DNA of 64,000 nt from Pyronema omphalodes (taxonomy: Eukaryota; Ascomycota; Pezizomycetes; Pezizales; Pyronemataceae): NCBI GenBank assembly GCA_024516155.1, contig JAJJXM010000004.1, positions 248,001 through 312,000 of the forward strand, in the 5' to 3' direction. The notes beneath the pieces are model-generated. The model did not search any database. It was given only the letters and a program-made list of their open reading frames with translations, and was not told the origin of the DNA. Positions within the stretch are counted from its first letter, which is position 1. The number at the start of each line of letters is the position of its first letter. The position numbers and the translations under genes were made by a program. Shown piece by piece: positions 24,101 to 35,308 of the stretch.

Positions 24101-25440
24101 CGAGGCGCCGATGTTCTAAATTCTAAGGCGAGAGGCGAGAGGCAAGAGACGAGGTGAGGTGCACAGAGCAGAGCAGAGCGGAGAATCGAAGGACAAAAAA
24201 TAAAAAATGCATGTATATGGCACCATATGATGCACAATACATACACATATGTACTGATGTACAGATGTACATATGGTTATACCCGCAATCATACCTTGAC
24301 CCCTGGCGTCGCCTTAAACATATCCTTGATTTGAATATTTTTTGTACGGCTACAATATGGTGCATATTCTTGTCCCGTAGTATTACATACATAGGTACAT
24401 ATTCGCAATTCAGGCTGTTTTTTTCTTGTGCAGCGGGGAGAATTATATTATGTACCGTTGTCGGAATATAGTCATTGACTCGCTGACTCGCTGACTCGCT
24501 GTCACATGTGAATTCGACGGTATCGGTTAAACTATGATCCCTTCCGGTATTGAAATATAGACAGTGCTGGGATTATGGATATTTCAAGATGAGTTTTGAA
24601 TGAGTTCAGGAACCTAAGGAAAGTAATAGATTGTATTATGAAGTACTTTTGCTCGCCTACCTGTGAATATGCAATGTCCTGAAATGTTGAGGTATCAGAT
24701 AAAACCATCGCACCAAATCAAGGGATTTGAAATATCTCTACGATGTACAGTAGGGTCTAACGGGCCGTAGTTTAATTAAACACTACTAAGTATCAGATTG
24801 CTAACCCTACAGATTACCTCGCTGACTCCGTACCAATCATAGCTCAGTATTTCATCGCTTACAAAATTGGAACTTGCATTACGATTACCTCGTGATTAAG
24901 ATCCATCGTCTCCGTAAGTATTTTTGTTTGCAACGTGATTCACATCGTAAAAGTGTAACATATGTCCATATGCCCATATGATTCAGTTGTTTCCGTCCAT
25001 TATTTCCGTCCAACTCTCTAGCTGTTTGCGGAGTTCTTAAACCCTAGGGAATCATATTTAAATTTCCAATCCATAGTGCATAAAAACCATTGTTTCTTCT
25101 GTATTATCTCTATTTTAATCGCAAACGGTAACCCATAACCGTAAATACGAGTTCAATCACGAGCCCACAAGCAAAAGAAACCACTAAAACAAATTCGGTT
25201 GGAGATAGAAATACGAAAGCAAACAAACAAAGTAACTTACAAATCCAATACGATACAAGAAACAACCAACTTTATGCGCGAAATGAGATCTTTCCAAACC
25301 TCAAGGATAGGGCTTAAAATCACCATCTACATAGTTATGCGATGCTCATATGCGGCGTTGAGACTCGCATAAAGTGGTTATTAGTTGGTTTAATTTTTTT
25401 TTTTATCTTTTTCCGGCCGGGGATGAACCCGTTATCCGGT
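21132..25440. other. Gene-poor, low-complexity region
   Basis: The first few hundred bases are the probable 3' UTR of the CENP-B-like gene and are T-rich (TTTTGTTTTG words). Microsatellite-like patches occur: GTTT units at 21895-21915, GTATGTAT at 22118-22140, CATAA units near 22255-22272, a GGGGAGGGGGG patch at 23221-23235, CACACC/CACA at 23480-23515 and three GACTCGCT units at 24477-24501. I find no supportable gene. Confidence 0.5.
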
Positions 25441-25445
25441 AGCGG

Positions 25446-26908
25446 TACGGCAATGCATTTGTACATGGAGGGCCAAAAGAATTTTGCCACAAAACCAACA
25501 CTCCATGCACGTCGCATGCACAACATCCAACAAGTGCACTTTCCACCACCCATGACCTACAAGCCACAAACACCGCTGACTAAACCACAGGCTGTGGCGC
25601 TCCATAAAATCGGAAGCGCGCAGCAAGTACATTTGTTATATAAATGGCACAGAATATTGTTAAGCGCAAATAAAACAATGATCAAATCGATGATATCGGT
25701 ATTTTAAAACGCACATAACGCAGTAGTTAGAAAAAATGAATAGAAAGGCAGTAATGCTACAGAAAATTTTGTATAACAGCGCGTATAAAAGTAAATAATG
25801 ATCAGTAAAATGTAGAGATTCTCCTGGGTTCGGGGCTAAGAGTAAGATATTAGAGAATCAGAGGTATTACTGTTTTTACCACTGGCAGAGAAGAAATCAA
25901 GACCGTACTGTTGTGAATATGACTTAAAACAAACAATAACGTCACCATCAGTACGGTTCTTGCTTTCATTTTTTCTTTATTTTGTCTTTTCTCTCCAGAT
26001 TCTTGCTTATTATGTCCGTGAAGATCTCTTTAGCTCCTTTAATAGGTGGATCTTGATATGTATGTCACAAAACTTGCAAAAACACATCACACATGTAGAA
26101 TTAGCATTACCCTCGCGTCCAAAAGAATCACACAAAGCATTCTGGATAAAAAAAAACCCTAAATTTAAAATTTAAAAAAAAAGCTTATGATGCCAGGGAG
26201 AAAAAAATGATTTCGCCGTCAATCAAATTAAAACGCCTCGCATTTCCCTTCCTTCGATCGCCACTAAATCATTCCACTATGTATATACAGTGAAGAAAGA
26301 AAGCATTAAATATACATGGAGCAGCCGCTTCTCAAGGCAATCAACCGTGACATCATTCCGTTGCTAAAAGAAAAGTCTGTTGTTTCTATGAAGTTTCAAT
26401 AAGTGCTGTGGTGTTTCTATGGGGGAAAAACTACGATAGCTCAGAATATCAGCAAGAAAATCCTTTTTCCACTCCATTTATTTACTATTCTCAGGGCTGT
26501 AATGTAAAATCTCATCCTGCATCACTCCATTTGTATTCATTCATTGTACAGACTGCTTTATCTGCGCTCATAGAATATTCTGTTCGATCTAAATCGCCAC
26601 TATCTCAACAGCCACTGCAGAACCGTCCATCAATTTTTTTTAATGACAACTGTGTTATTTGCGCTTTATAGTCTTGATGTCTTTTACTTAACAATTGTTT
26701 GATTTACGCTTAAGAATATTTTGTGTCATGTAATGCGCGTTTCCGTGGTTTAGTCAGCGGTGTGGTATGGTCGGGGCAACGGTGTCTGTGGCTGGTGGGT
26801 GGTAGTGCGCGAAAGTGCACTTGTTGGATGTTGTGCATGCGACATACATCTGGTGTTGGTTCGGTGGCAAAATTCTTTTGGCCCTCCATGTACAAATGCA
26901 TTGCCGTA
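25446..26908. mobile_element. 1.46-kb non-autonomous DNA transposon with long inverted repeats
   Basis: The two ends are inverted repeats of roughly 200-250 bp. The outermost about 45 bases match almost perfectly: TACGGCAATGCATTTGTACA and onward from 25446, and its reverse complement ending at 26908. Both arms contain CGCATGCACAACATCCAACA and CACCGCTGACTAAACCAC, with indels between the blocks. Directly outside, AGCGG occurs on both sides (25441-25445 and 26909-26913) and is a candidate 5-bp target duplication. A TA duplication with termini starting CGGCAATG is the alternative. The interior (about 25700-26670) is AT-rich and has no transposase frame; the longest frame is under 90 codons. Divergence between the arms suggests that it is old. 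Confidence 0.78.
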
Positions 26909-26913
26909 AGCGG

Positions 26914-27840
26914 TATGTATACTTTCTATGATAAGGATGTGGCAACTTGCATACCGTTTGATTGACTGATTGATGGATGCATTTGTGAGTAGTTGTAATA
27001 TGCATTGATTATCATCTGATATTATCAAGGGATACGAAGTGCATCTGTCATAAGAAATTCTGAGGAGCCGGGCAGAGATTTGGTCAAGCGGATGCACCAC
27101 ACGCCTTCTTTATGATGGCCACGTGAATATAAGATTACCGATATGAAAGTAGTAGAGGGACCGGGGTAGAAAGCTTCTTAAAGTTAGGTAAAGAGTTCTA
27201 GATGCATAGATATTAAACCAATGATGAATTGAACGCCATAGACAATGAGGCATCAAGAATCAACGCCGTAGACATATGCAGTTATGGCGGCTTTAATCTC
27301 CCGAAACTAGTAGTTCGAGACATAAGGGCAGAAATCTGTTCCGCTGTTTGACAGGTTTAGATGAGGTGCACACACAGCTGCCAAAAAAACGCCGCAGCCG
27401 CAGAATTACGCAATCATTACGCCTAGATTGGCAAGAAATTACAGGGCAAGAACCTGTGCCTTTGTGGAGTATTTAAGGCGTAGAAGCATAGATGGCCGAA
27501 ATAAACGCCACACGAAGTATCATCGATCTGCACTCGACATCCATTGAAGATCCAAGGTTAGCATGCGCATGTCATAGATATCAACTCGAAGGGAATATTA
27601 GATGTAATAGATCCAGCTTTGTATTAGTGACTTTTTGAAAGTATGCAATAATTATCCGCATTCAATGCCTGCCCTCCATTCCGTATTTAGCAAGCCTCCT
27701 TATACACCTATGGCTTTTGTTTGCTCCGTCACCGCCAGACCCGCGCATTAGAGCCGTATCCCCGCATACCCACATATCGCCGCATCTCCACATATTTCAA
27801 AGAACCTGCCCTCCACATTTATGATCATCTTATTTTCCAT
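26914..27840. other. Intergenic, no gene seen
   Basis: The stretch between the inverted-repeat element and the end of the secreted-protein gene. Frames are short. Around 27720-27840 the pyrimidine-rich sequence is probably the 3' flank of the minus-strand gene. Confidence 0.5.
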
Positions 27841-28587
27841 TTAGCAAAACTCCTCCCTTCTCAACCTAACCCTCTGGCAGTCCTCCCTCAAGGTCCCATC
27901 TCTCCTAAAGCCCCTTCCCCCAGCTCCACCCCAAAGAACCCTCCAACTTCCCTTCAGCTCTTCACTCAACCCCGTCCCATTTCCCTTATTACCATAACCT
28001 CCGTTCAATCCCCCGGCAGTCAACTCCTCCTCTAAAAGGGGACAAACCCACCACCGTTCCTCATCCCTCCATCCCCAGAATCCATCGGGAGTATCTTTGA
28101 ATCCAGTCATTGCTGAACCGACGGGAATGAATTGGCTTCCGGCTTGGGTGAACCCAATCGGACGGGATTCATTGAGGTAGATGAAGAAGTTCCGAGAGGA
28201 GGTGGGGTCGGCATGGATGCTGGTGAAGGTTGTGAGAGCGTCATCGGCGGGGCTCATAGAGCCCGGGGAGGGGGCGGTGGTGACTGGTTGCGTTAGCGGA
28301 CTGAAGAGGGTGCAGAGTGATAAGTAGTGAGGAAATGTCTAGGACATACGGAGCAAGGGCTCGCTGTAAATGGTGAGCTTGATATTGCCGATAAACGCGG
28401 TACCTGGAGAAGATCAGCATATCCTCAGGGCATCCATGCCGCACCACAGACGAAGCTGCGTACTATTCGCATAAGTTAGAGTGTCGTAGCGGACTGGAGC
28501 AGAAATATTAGAGATTGGAATGGCGCGAAGTGTGAAGCGGGCAAAGGTAAGCTGCACCAAGGCCAGGAATAGCGCGAGAGAATGCAT
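27841..28587 (-). CDS. Small secreted protein, weakly PhiA-like
   Basis: Three exons (28587-28464, 28403-28350, 28283-27841) give 206 aa. The introns are 60 nt (GTACGC...CCAG) and 66 nt (GTATGT...CTAACGCAACCAG), and the joins are in phase. Residues 1-16 (MHSLALFLALVQLTFA) are a clear signal peptide. The mature part starts RFTLRAIPISNIS and contains NFFIYLNESRPIGFTQAGS, then QFIPVGSAMTGF and ERWWVCPLLEE. A GSWRVLW motif and a late Cys (REDCQRV) follow. The order FTQA, F(I/M)P-G, CP and W(Q/R)V recalls fungal PhiA-type extracellular proteins, but this is from memory and the similarity is weak. The gene lies just downstream of MIC10, in tandem. An upstream acceptor choice in intron 2 would introduce a stop, which supports the acceptor chosen. 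Confidence 0.68.
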
Positions 28588-28973
28588 TGTAAATGGTTGT
28601 TGACGTAATAATATGGGTAAAACTGGGTGTAGCTAAAGTTGATTGAGGTGCTGAAGTGGGGAGGTGGAGTATGGAGGTAGATAGTGAACAGGAGCTCACG
28701 AGGCAAGCATATCTAGAGATTAGAAGAGTGAGCTCTGATGACTGACACAGCAAAGCTCGGTAGTGGCGGCAAAGCAATAAAACAAGTAATATTGATTTGA
28801 GCTGCATAAATCACCTAATTGCCTTCATAGAAACACTGAATGGTGCATCAAAACTTCTTTACCACGCCCGCCGTCTAAATTTTACACGTCCAAGCAGCGC
28901 TCGATCCTCGGCTTCCGCTTCCGCTTCTACCACTCCCTCTCTCAACTTTGCTCCCTACGAAACCACCAGGTAT
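28588..28973. other. Spacer between MIC10 and the secreted-protein gene
   Basis: 386 bases that must hold the MIC10 3' UTR and the promoter of the secreted-protein gene. No other gene is seen. Confidence 0.5.
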
Positions 28974-29313
28974 TTACGACCTCTGCAAGCGCTCACCAGC
29001 CATCTTGGCGATAGAAGATCCCTTGAACTCGCGGTCGCACTCGGCGTATCCCCTTCCAGCACCGAATCCAAGACCGATGGTAGCGGGCCAAGCACGTCTC
29101 TTGAAGAGCAACACGGAGAAGACAATTCCGAAACCGGCACCGAGGGCGGACTTAACGATGAGGTTGGAGAGGCACTGGTCCCACTGTTGTTGTGTATTAG
29201 CATTGATCGCCGTCGGGAGTGAGGAGGAGGGGGCGTGCCTTCTCGCTGAGAAGGTCCTCGGACGCGGGACGCTGGGTCTTCTGGGCAATGAGCTCGGAGG
29301 TGGTGGCGGCCAT
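28974..29313 (-). CDS. MIC10: MICOS complex subunit Mic10
   Basis: Two exons, 29313-29239 and 29183-28974, give 94 aa. The 55-nt intron ends CAACAACAG and begins GCACGC after AAG; it is a GC-AG intron, because no GT lies near that point and the frame is correct only with this join. The product runs MAATTSELIAQKTQRPASED, then WDQCLSNLIVKSALGAGFG, IVFSVLLFKRRAWPATIG and LGFGAGRGYAECDREFKGSS. Both membrane helices carry the family's glycine motifs (GAGFG, and GLGFGAGRG) and are separated by the basic KRR loop. Mic10 oligomerises in the mitochondrial inner membrane and bends it to form crista junctions. Yeast Mic10 is 97 aa, so the protein is full length. Identification is firm. Confidence 0.93.
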
Positions 29314-30366
29314 TGTCTATCGCAATTATAGGTTAGCGGAATTGAAGCCTCGGTGGATGGCCAACGTACGTGTGCTGGTGGTGATGTTGGTCGTGAGATA
29401 AAAGTTCGGGTGTAAAGACAAGGTTGCGGTTCTTCGCGATGATGCTGAAGCCAAGCCGGTACGCACGATGCGCTAGCAGGGGTCTTGGGCCGAGTCATCA
29501 CCGGTCACCCGCAACGCCGTTGTCACGCGATCTGCGACAAAGTGAGAAACCAGGCGCACATCTTCCAGCTGAAGTGGAATAACAGAGAATTTTCGATCAG
29601 AATAATGGTATCGAATTACCTTTTGATGCAATCCAGACTAATATACTTTGCTCGCATGTGCTATGCATTCCAAGCTTGCGTAACAACACTAATCAAACGA
29701 TGATCACTAAAACGCCAAAACATTAATCACAAAACGTCCTGAAAGGCTGAAATAGCAATGTGATTAGAAATTTATATGGTTATCTTGCTAGTTTGGGTTC
29801 TCCCTGTGCCATGTACGTCCCCGATGGGACATGCCCGCCCACGTACGTGTACCTGCATTCTGGCATGTTCAAGTAGATACGGAACCGAGCATTCGACGTC
29901 GATTCTCTTATTGTTGCACCATCCTTTGAGATTCCTGATGTAGATCTTCAATTATCGACACGTTATAAAAGCAAAAATGGATACATTCATGACTTGATAC
30001 GATACAGTTTAGCAGCCCTTATAGCTTCATTGCTAGTTAGCTGAAGCTTCTCGCACCTCTCCAGTTTCACAAGCATGACCAATTACGACATATGATGCAG
30101 ACCTGGATGACACTCGACGAATTGTTAGTTTATTCCCAGACAATTGAGTAAATGGGCAAGCCAGAAATAATGAAAGATACTGGTGGTTTGAACTATTGTA
30201 CATACATCGCCATATTCATCACGGATCACTCGAGTATGACAAAGAAACCTGCAAAGAAGGATTTCAACAAGACCGATTCTAAGTAGGTACACCGTAGAAC
30301 GTACAAAATGAAATCAGATGAAGTAAACCGTGTGACAAAGCAGGATTCAAAGACGATGGTCTCGAC
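29314..30366. other. Intergenic, upstream of MIC10
   Basis: MIC10 promoter and leader for the first few hundred bases (GC-richer to about 29540), then AT-rich sequence with no supportable gene, up to the 201-bp element. Confidence 0.5.
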
Positions 30367-30369
30367 AGT

Positions 30370-30570
30370 GGAGGACTTCCCATCGCTCTATAGCAACGAA
30401 CGTGAGAGTCCATTTCACCACAAAAAAATATTTTCTATAGAACACGAATAGAGCACTAGGATAGACAGGGGGGTCTCTACCCCCCTGTCTATTCAGATTT
30501 TCTATTGCTATGGAATAGATGAAGTTGAGGTTGTTCTATCCACCCCCAATAGAGCGATGGGAAGTCCTCC
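30370..30570 (+). mobile_element. 201-bp miniature inverted-repeat element, copy 1
   Basis: The ends are 22-bp perfect inverted repeats beginning GGAGGACTTCCCATCGCTCT. AGT flanks both sides (30367-30369 and 30571-30573) as a 3-bp target duplication. The centre holds a strong hairpin with arms ATAGACAGGGGGGT and ACCCCCCTGTCTAT and loop CTCT. There is no coding capacity. It is nearly identical to the copies at 51392-51592 and 58255-58455 and exactly the same length. Confidence 0.92.
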
Positions 30571-30573
30571 AGT

Positions 30574-31310
30574 GAATACTGGTAACCCGTCGTGATCTGC
30601 GGCTTAAGGAGAAAAGCCAAAACTACAATAACAACGTAACATCAAAATATGATTATTACTGAAAAGTTGAAATACATCCCCAGTAGCACAAATTCTGACA
30701 AAGCATTGCCACCTTCTCTCGTATCGCTCTTGTGAACGTTTAAAGTTTAAATCCCAATCTTGTATGGTCGTGAACAACGACCGCTGGTAAATTACAAGCT
30801 TTGGTCAGCCGACTTACTTAGGGTTAAATCTTTCGAGTCCACGCCTGGTAGGAATTTCATTTCTGGTGAAACATAGATGCGTACAAGGCCATACTCATGA
30901 TGCACCACATAGCAGGGATCTCATACCTACTAATAATCATACCCAATCACCCGTTTGAAAACTGACATCATGTCTCAGAATTATGGCTATGTAAGATCCA
31001 GCATCCTCCTGAGAACGTAATACAGTATATACCCTCCTTTGCAGTGATATACAACTATTATTACGCCGCTTGCAATCCTCATATCAAATCGCAACGACCA
31101 CAGTTAACATACATTCAAAGTATTCTCTCGTTTGTGCATTGATACATGAAAGACTATTATGTACTTAGATACGATATACATTACTAGCGGTATATTAAAT
31201 ACTTCGTCTCTAATCATGCACCGCGTTCCCAGAAACCAACCCCAGAAAACGCTTTTCCCAGATTCATCATTCATCGCTAAACAAAACCCTATATCCCTCC
31301 ACCTTTACCT
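30574..31310. other. Intergenic, no gene seen
   Basis: AT-rich DNA between the 201-bp element and the end of the zinc-cluster gene. Nothing is recognised. Confidence 0.5.
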
Positions 31311-32903
31311 CTACCTCTGCCCCTGCACCTGCACCTGTCCTTGTACATCCGGCGGCTGTCCCACATTAACCCTCCTCTCCAGATCCCTCTTCAAAATCCT
31401 CTGTTTCGGCCACGCTATCCAGGGATCCTTCCACTCATCACTCAAGCACATTTCACACATCCTGAGTTCGAACAAGGCACTTCCTTTCGTCCACCAAAAT
31501 TCCTCCACGATGGTGAATAGAGCGCAATAATGAATAAAGATGATGAGCGCACGGGGTCTCCGTTCCACTAGCAGCTCTACAAACTTATCTGATGCTGTGA
31601 TGGGCCAAACAAAGATGCTGCCGATGATGTGTTCCCAGTTATTTACCGTCGCGAACGACTTCCGTAAATCCACAATAGCGCTAAAGTAAGCGGTGGAAAT
31701 GGCGGTGTCTGATAACTCTTCCGAGCCAGGGAGTGATCGGTTGTGACATAGTTGATAAAGGTTATTTAACACCTCTTCCGTCTCGGCATCGAGTCCCTCA
31801 TTATTGGACGAAAGCTCGTACTGTCGAATCAATGGACTTAACGGGCCTTGTGTAACCCAATTCCAGGCTTGCTTGAGGATCTCATGGACTCCTCTTATTA
31901 GCGGAACCCAGCTCGCAATAGATCCCGAGGCTCCGTCGTTTCGTGATGATACGAAGGAGTAGATAACAACCAAGCAACTCGACACAACCAGAGCGTCGCA
32001 GTTCTCTCTTGAGATATGTGCTAAACATGCAGCCATTCCGCGCACAGCATGTTCCTGATGTCGCGCCGCGATTGCGATATAATTATTCCCTTTGTTTTCT
32101 GTCGTATGTAGATGTAGCGCTGAGACCGCTAATAAACTGTGCATCAAGAATGGATGATGTACAGCCAGCTGCGCAGGAATCTGGTACCGCCATAAATCTT
32201 GGATGCTTTTATTATTACTTAAAGTATCGGATGTTGAAACGGACCATTGGTGCATCAGTGAAAGGTCAAAGAGATTTAAACTTTCTTGGATTTGGTGCGC
32301 ATTCTGGAAGGGTCGAAGTGCTACCGGTCCGGATGCTGGAAAAGGAGATGTACTGCTGAGTGCAGGCGATAATGGCGGAAGGCCGTTTTGTGCCCATGTT
32401 TGCTTTGCTTCCGCCGCATAGAGGAGGGGGTCTGTAACGTTGGTGACAGGACGGTGGGCACTATGGGGGTCTAGCGAGTGGCTTGGGCCTGGAGAAGGTT
32501 GTAGGTGTGATGGCGAAGGCGAGGGGAGGTTCAGAGGTGGGGAACCGGCGGATGGAGAGCTTGATGCTCCAGATCGACCTGGCGACTGCCGTAGCTTGTG
32601 TCGAAGACTCAGGACGGCACGCTCTTCAGGTGGAAGCGAGAAATCGCATTCGATTGCATGTTTAATGCAGTTACCACATCTTGGGTGCACTTCGTCGCAC
32701 TGCAGTATTCGTTTTTGGTAATTAGCAATTGTTTGACGCACAACCAAAGCTTATCTTTGAGCTTAATCCGACGTCGTTGGTTATTGCGATAGTGGAGTTT
32801 TGAGTGTTCGTATTCGTCTTTAGGGGTTCGGTACCTTTATCCTGCGCTTCTTGCACTTCAAGCACCCATCTCGTGATTTCTTATGAGATCTTCGGGGCGC
32901 CAT
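31311..32903 (-). CDS. Zn(II)2Cys6 fungal transcription factor
   Basis: Two exons, 32903-32835 and 32699-31311, give 485 aa. The 135-nt intron starts GTACCG and ends ACTGCAG, with a CTAAT branch site, and splits the zinc cluster at the position common in this family. Exon 1 encodes MAPRRSHKKSRDGCLKCKKR then RIK; exon 2 continues CDEVHPRCGNCIKHAIECDF. All six Cys are present at residues 14, 17, 24, 31, 34 and 41, with C-x2-C-x6-C-x6-C-x2-C-x6-C spacing. A Ser/Pro-rich linker follows (about 55-125). Next comes a helical fungal-specific regulatory region with WRYQIPAQLAVHHPFLMHSL and LAVSALHLHTTE, like sterol-uptake (Upc2-type) regulators. The C-terminus ends in a Gln/Val-rich tail from a CACCTG-type repeat. 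It is predicted to be a nuclear DNA-binding regulator; the targets are unknown. Confidence 0.88.
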
Positions 32904-35308
32904 TATTACCGATGTTGTAGTATAAGTGGGAGGCCTTTGTATATATCACGGAAAATCCGCTGATGTAGCAGTTGTCGAGAAGTCTGACTGATGAATGGGA
33001 CCGTGTTCGTGTTTTCTTACGAGTACGAGCGGTAGGCGACTAAAAAGGAAGACTCGTATCGAAGCAACAGGGATTAGCGGACGGACGCATTCCCGCCCAT
33101 GAAACCAACCTTAGCCCGCGCAAAAAGGTTCGAGAAAACTGCCGCAAAGACCAAGTCGGGAGTTGAATCCACGGAAATAATTTGAGATGTAGCGAATTGT
33201 GCGGCGAAGAGTTCCTCCGACTTCAATCTCCTGCTGAATTCGTGTTGTTCCGATCGGCTAAACAAGCGAAACTTCGGAGTTAGCACTTATGCGGCACGTG
33301 ATGCATCAGCCCTAGCAAATATTGGGGAAAGCGTCCGCTGACAGGCGAAGGGCTCGTACCGCTTTGTCAGGAAGACTTTCTAGAAGCGTGGCGATGTTCT
33401 ACAAGAACTCGGGGGTCTGCGTGGTGAAAAAGATGGAGGATAGACATGGAGTTTTGGATGCTCGGTGGAATAGAAACAAACCGCCTAATTCGAGCGAGAA
33501 ATCCACCACGAGTGCCAAGACAGAAACGCTGCCATGCACCAAACAGCTTGTCAGACCTATTATTTACATTTACCGAACAAGCAGTTAAATAATACAAAGT
33601 TCCGTCTTTAAGTCTTTTCAGAATTCTTAGAAAGCAATGCCAGCACAAAGTTATTTTCAAAGGTCAGAGTACACAAACTCAACATGTATCTCCGATTGGC
33701 TCAACGACACCGTTTCGGCCAGATCCGAGCACCTAAAATATCATCGGGACCTCATTCCTCCGGCCCGTACTAGTAACCCCTCCCGATGTGGGGCCGAACC
33801 TTTAGAGATACATGCATGCGTATATACGTCACTTGGCAATCCATGTTACTCCTATTGTACCTAAAACTGGGAGAGGATTCAGTCCTCTTGAAATGACATT
33901 GGATTCTAGCACTTCAAGGCAACTCCGCGAGTGAGTGGATGTGAGTAAATAATACTCTCTCAGACTAACGCTCAGAGCCAATCCATGGAGATTCTTTGAG
34001 ATGAGATTCCGCACGCACGTACGTTAACAAACACTTGAAAATAGCGTCTAACTTTAAGTTGCACAGCATGCTTTCAAACAACAGTAACTCGAGGTTGACC
34101 ATCATCTTTCCACAAGGACCGAATACCTAGGTGTGAAGGAAGTATGCTGAAGATGTTGCTAGCCAGACAGTCTTTCGGCATGGAAAAACCTGGAATGCTC
34201 AACTTCCTATGCTGTCGAGTCGAGTAACTAGTCTTGCGGTTGCTGTTTCTTCGGGGGACCTTATACTAGAAGTGGCCTTTATCCCCTGTAGTATCAACGC
34301 GCATGCAGATTCAACCCTATGTGAATAGAACAAGCTCCAAATAAAGATTGGAGTGAATATATGATGAGATATATGGAGGTTTAAACTATTTCATGCACAT
34401 TTTTACATTAAATAGCTTCAGGTGAAATAAAGTGTCAGTCCATTTCATGAAAAAAGGTATCTATCATTCGTTTCCTACCCGGTATCGTTGTGAGGTTGAT
34501 AGTTTCGAATGAGGTAGTAAAGGTAGTAATCGATAGTTGAGTATAAACTCTCGTATATGAGTGTTTGCTGAATAGACATTGTCAACAAAAGGTCGGTAGA
34601 TGCCGAGGCAAAGCTGAATACCTATTATCATTATTTATCGCATCGTGAGCCTAATTAGCATTCGTCCCGCGCTTTATGTATGTCTGGTTGTAAAGTTCGT
34701 TCATATGATACATGAATCTGGTAGTCTATCGCCACCTTCAGTCCCATATGTATCTCTTTCAGGCCGCCTAAGCACATCGCGAAGGAATATTGCTCTAGAA
34801 AATGCAATCTCCCTTTACTGGAAGAGTCTAGACATAGTTCCAATAGTCTAGTATTGCCTTCTGTACTAACATGAACAAGTCTGCTTTGCCATTATCGAGC
34901 GAAATCAAATGGTGAGCGCTCCAAGAGAGTATGACTCTCATCCCTGACTTTTCAAACATGATTAACATCAATGATGCTGCAATCTATATCGATCAAAAAG
35001 ACCATTTGCGAGTATGAGACAGAAATTTTCCGAGTTTTATGATGGAGTTTCTTGTTTGGTATAAGTCAACAGTACATATACTGAAATTTTTGCGGCTCAG
35101 ATCACGGAACATCACTCTGCTTTTTCACTTGTCCTCAGGGGTCGAGTCTTCAGCAGAGTGTCGAATCTTAAGCAAAGTGTCGAAATTCCCCGCGCTATTT
35201 TACTCAGTTTCTTTCCGTTTTTCTTCCCAAGCGGTCTTCTCTTCCTTCAACCACAACACGCAACCCGCAACATAACATTATCATTCAACAACCTCCATCA
35301 CCACAAAT
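32904..35308. other. Intergenic, promoter region of divergent genes
   Basis: The zinc-cluster gene and the 658-aa gene diverge from this 2.4-kb stretch. Frames of 60-97 codons occur at 33070-33660 on both strands but look like shadows of one another. No family is recognised. The last 150 bases are the leader of the 658-aa gene. Confidence 0.5.

Noticed and set aside
29219..29501. Long minus frame of 175 codons across MIC10
   Set aside because: It contains the second MIC10 exon but reads through the first exon in the wrong phase; the two-exon MIC10 model explains the conserved protein completely.
32761..32815. An apparent degenerate zinc-cluster half (YRNNQRRRIK) just upstream of the transcription factor frame, suggesting lost cysteines
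   Set aside because: It lies inside the intron. A correct exon with CLKCKKRRIK and a GTACCG donor sits further upstream and restores all six Cys in phase.
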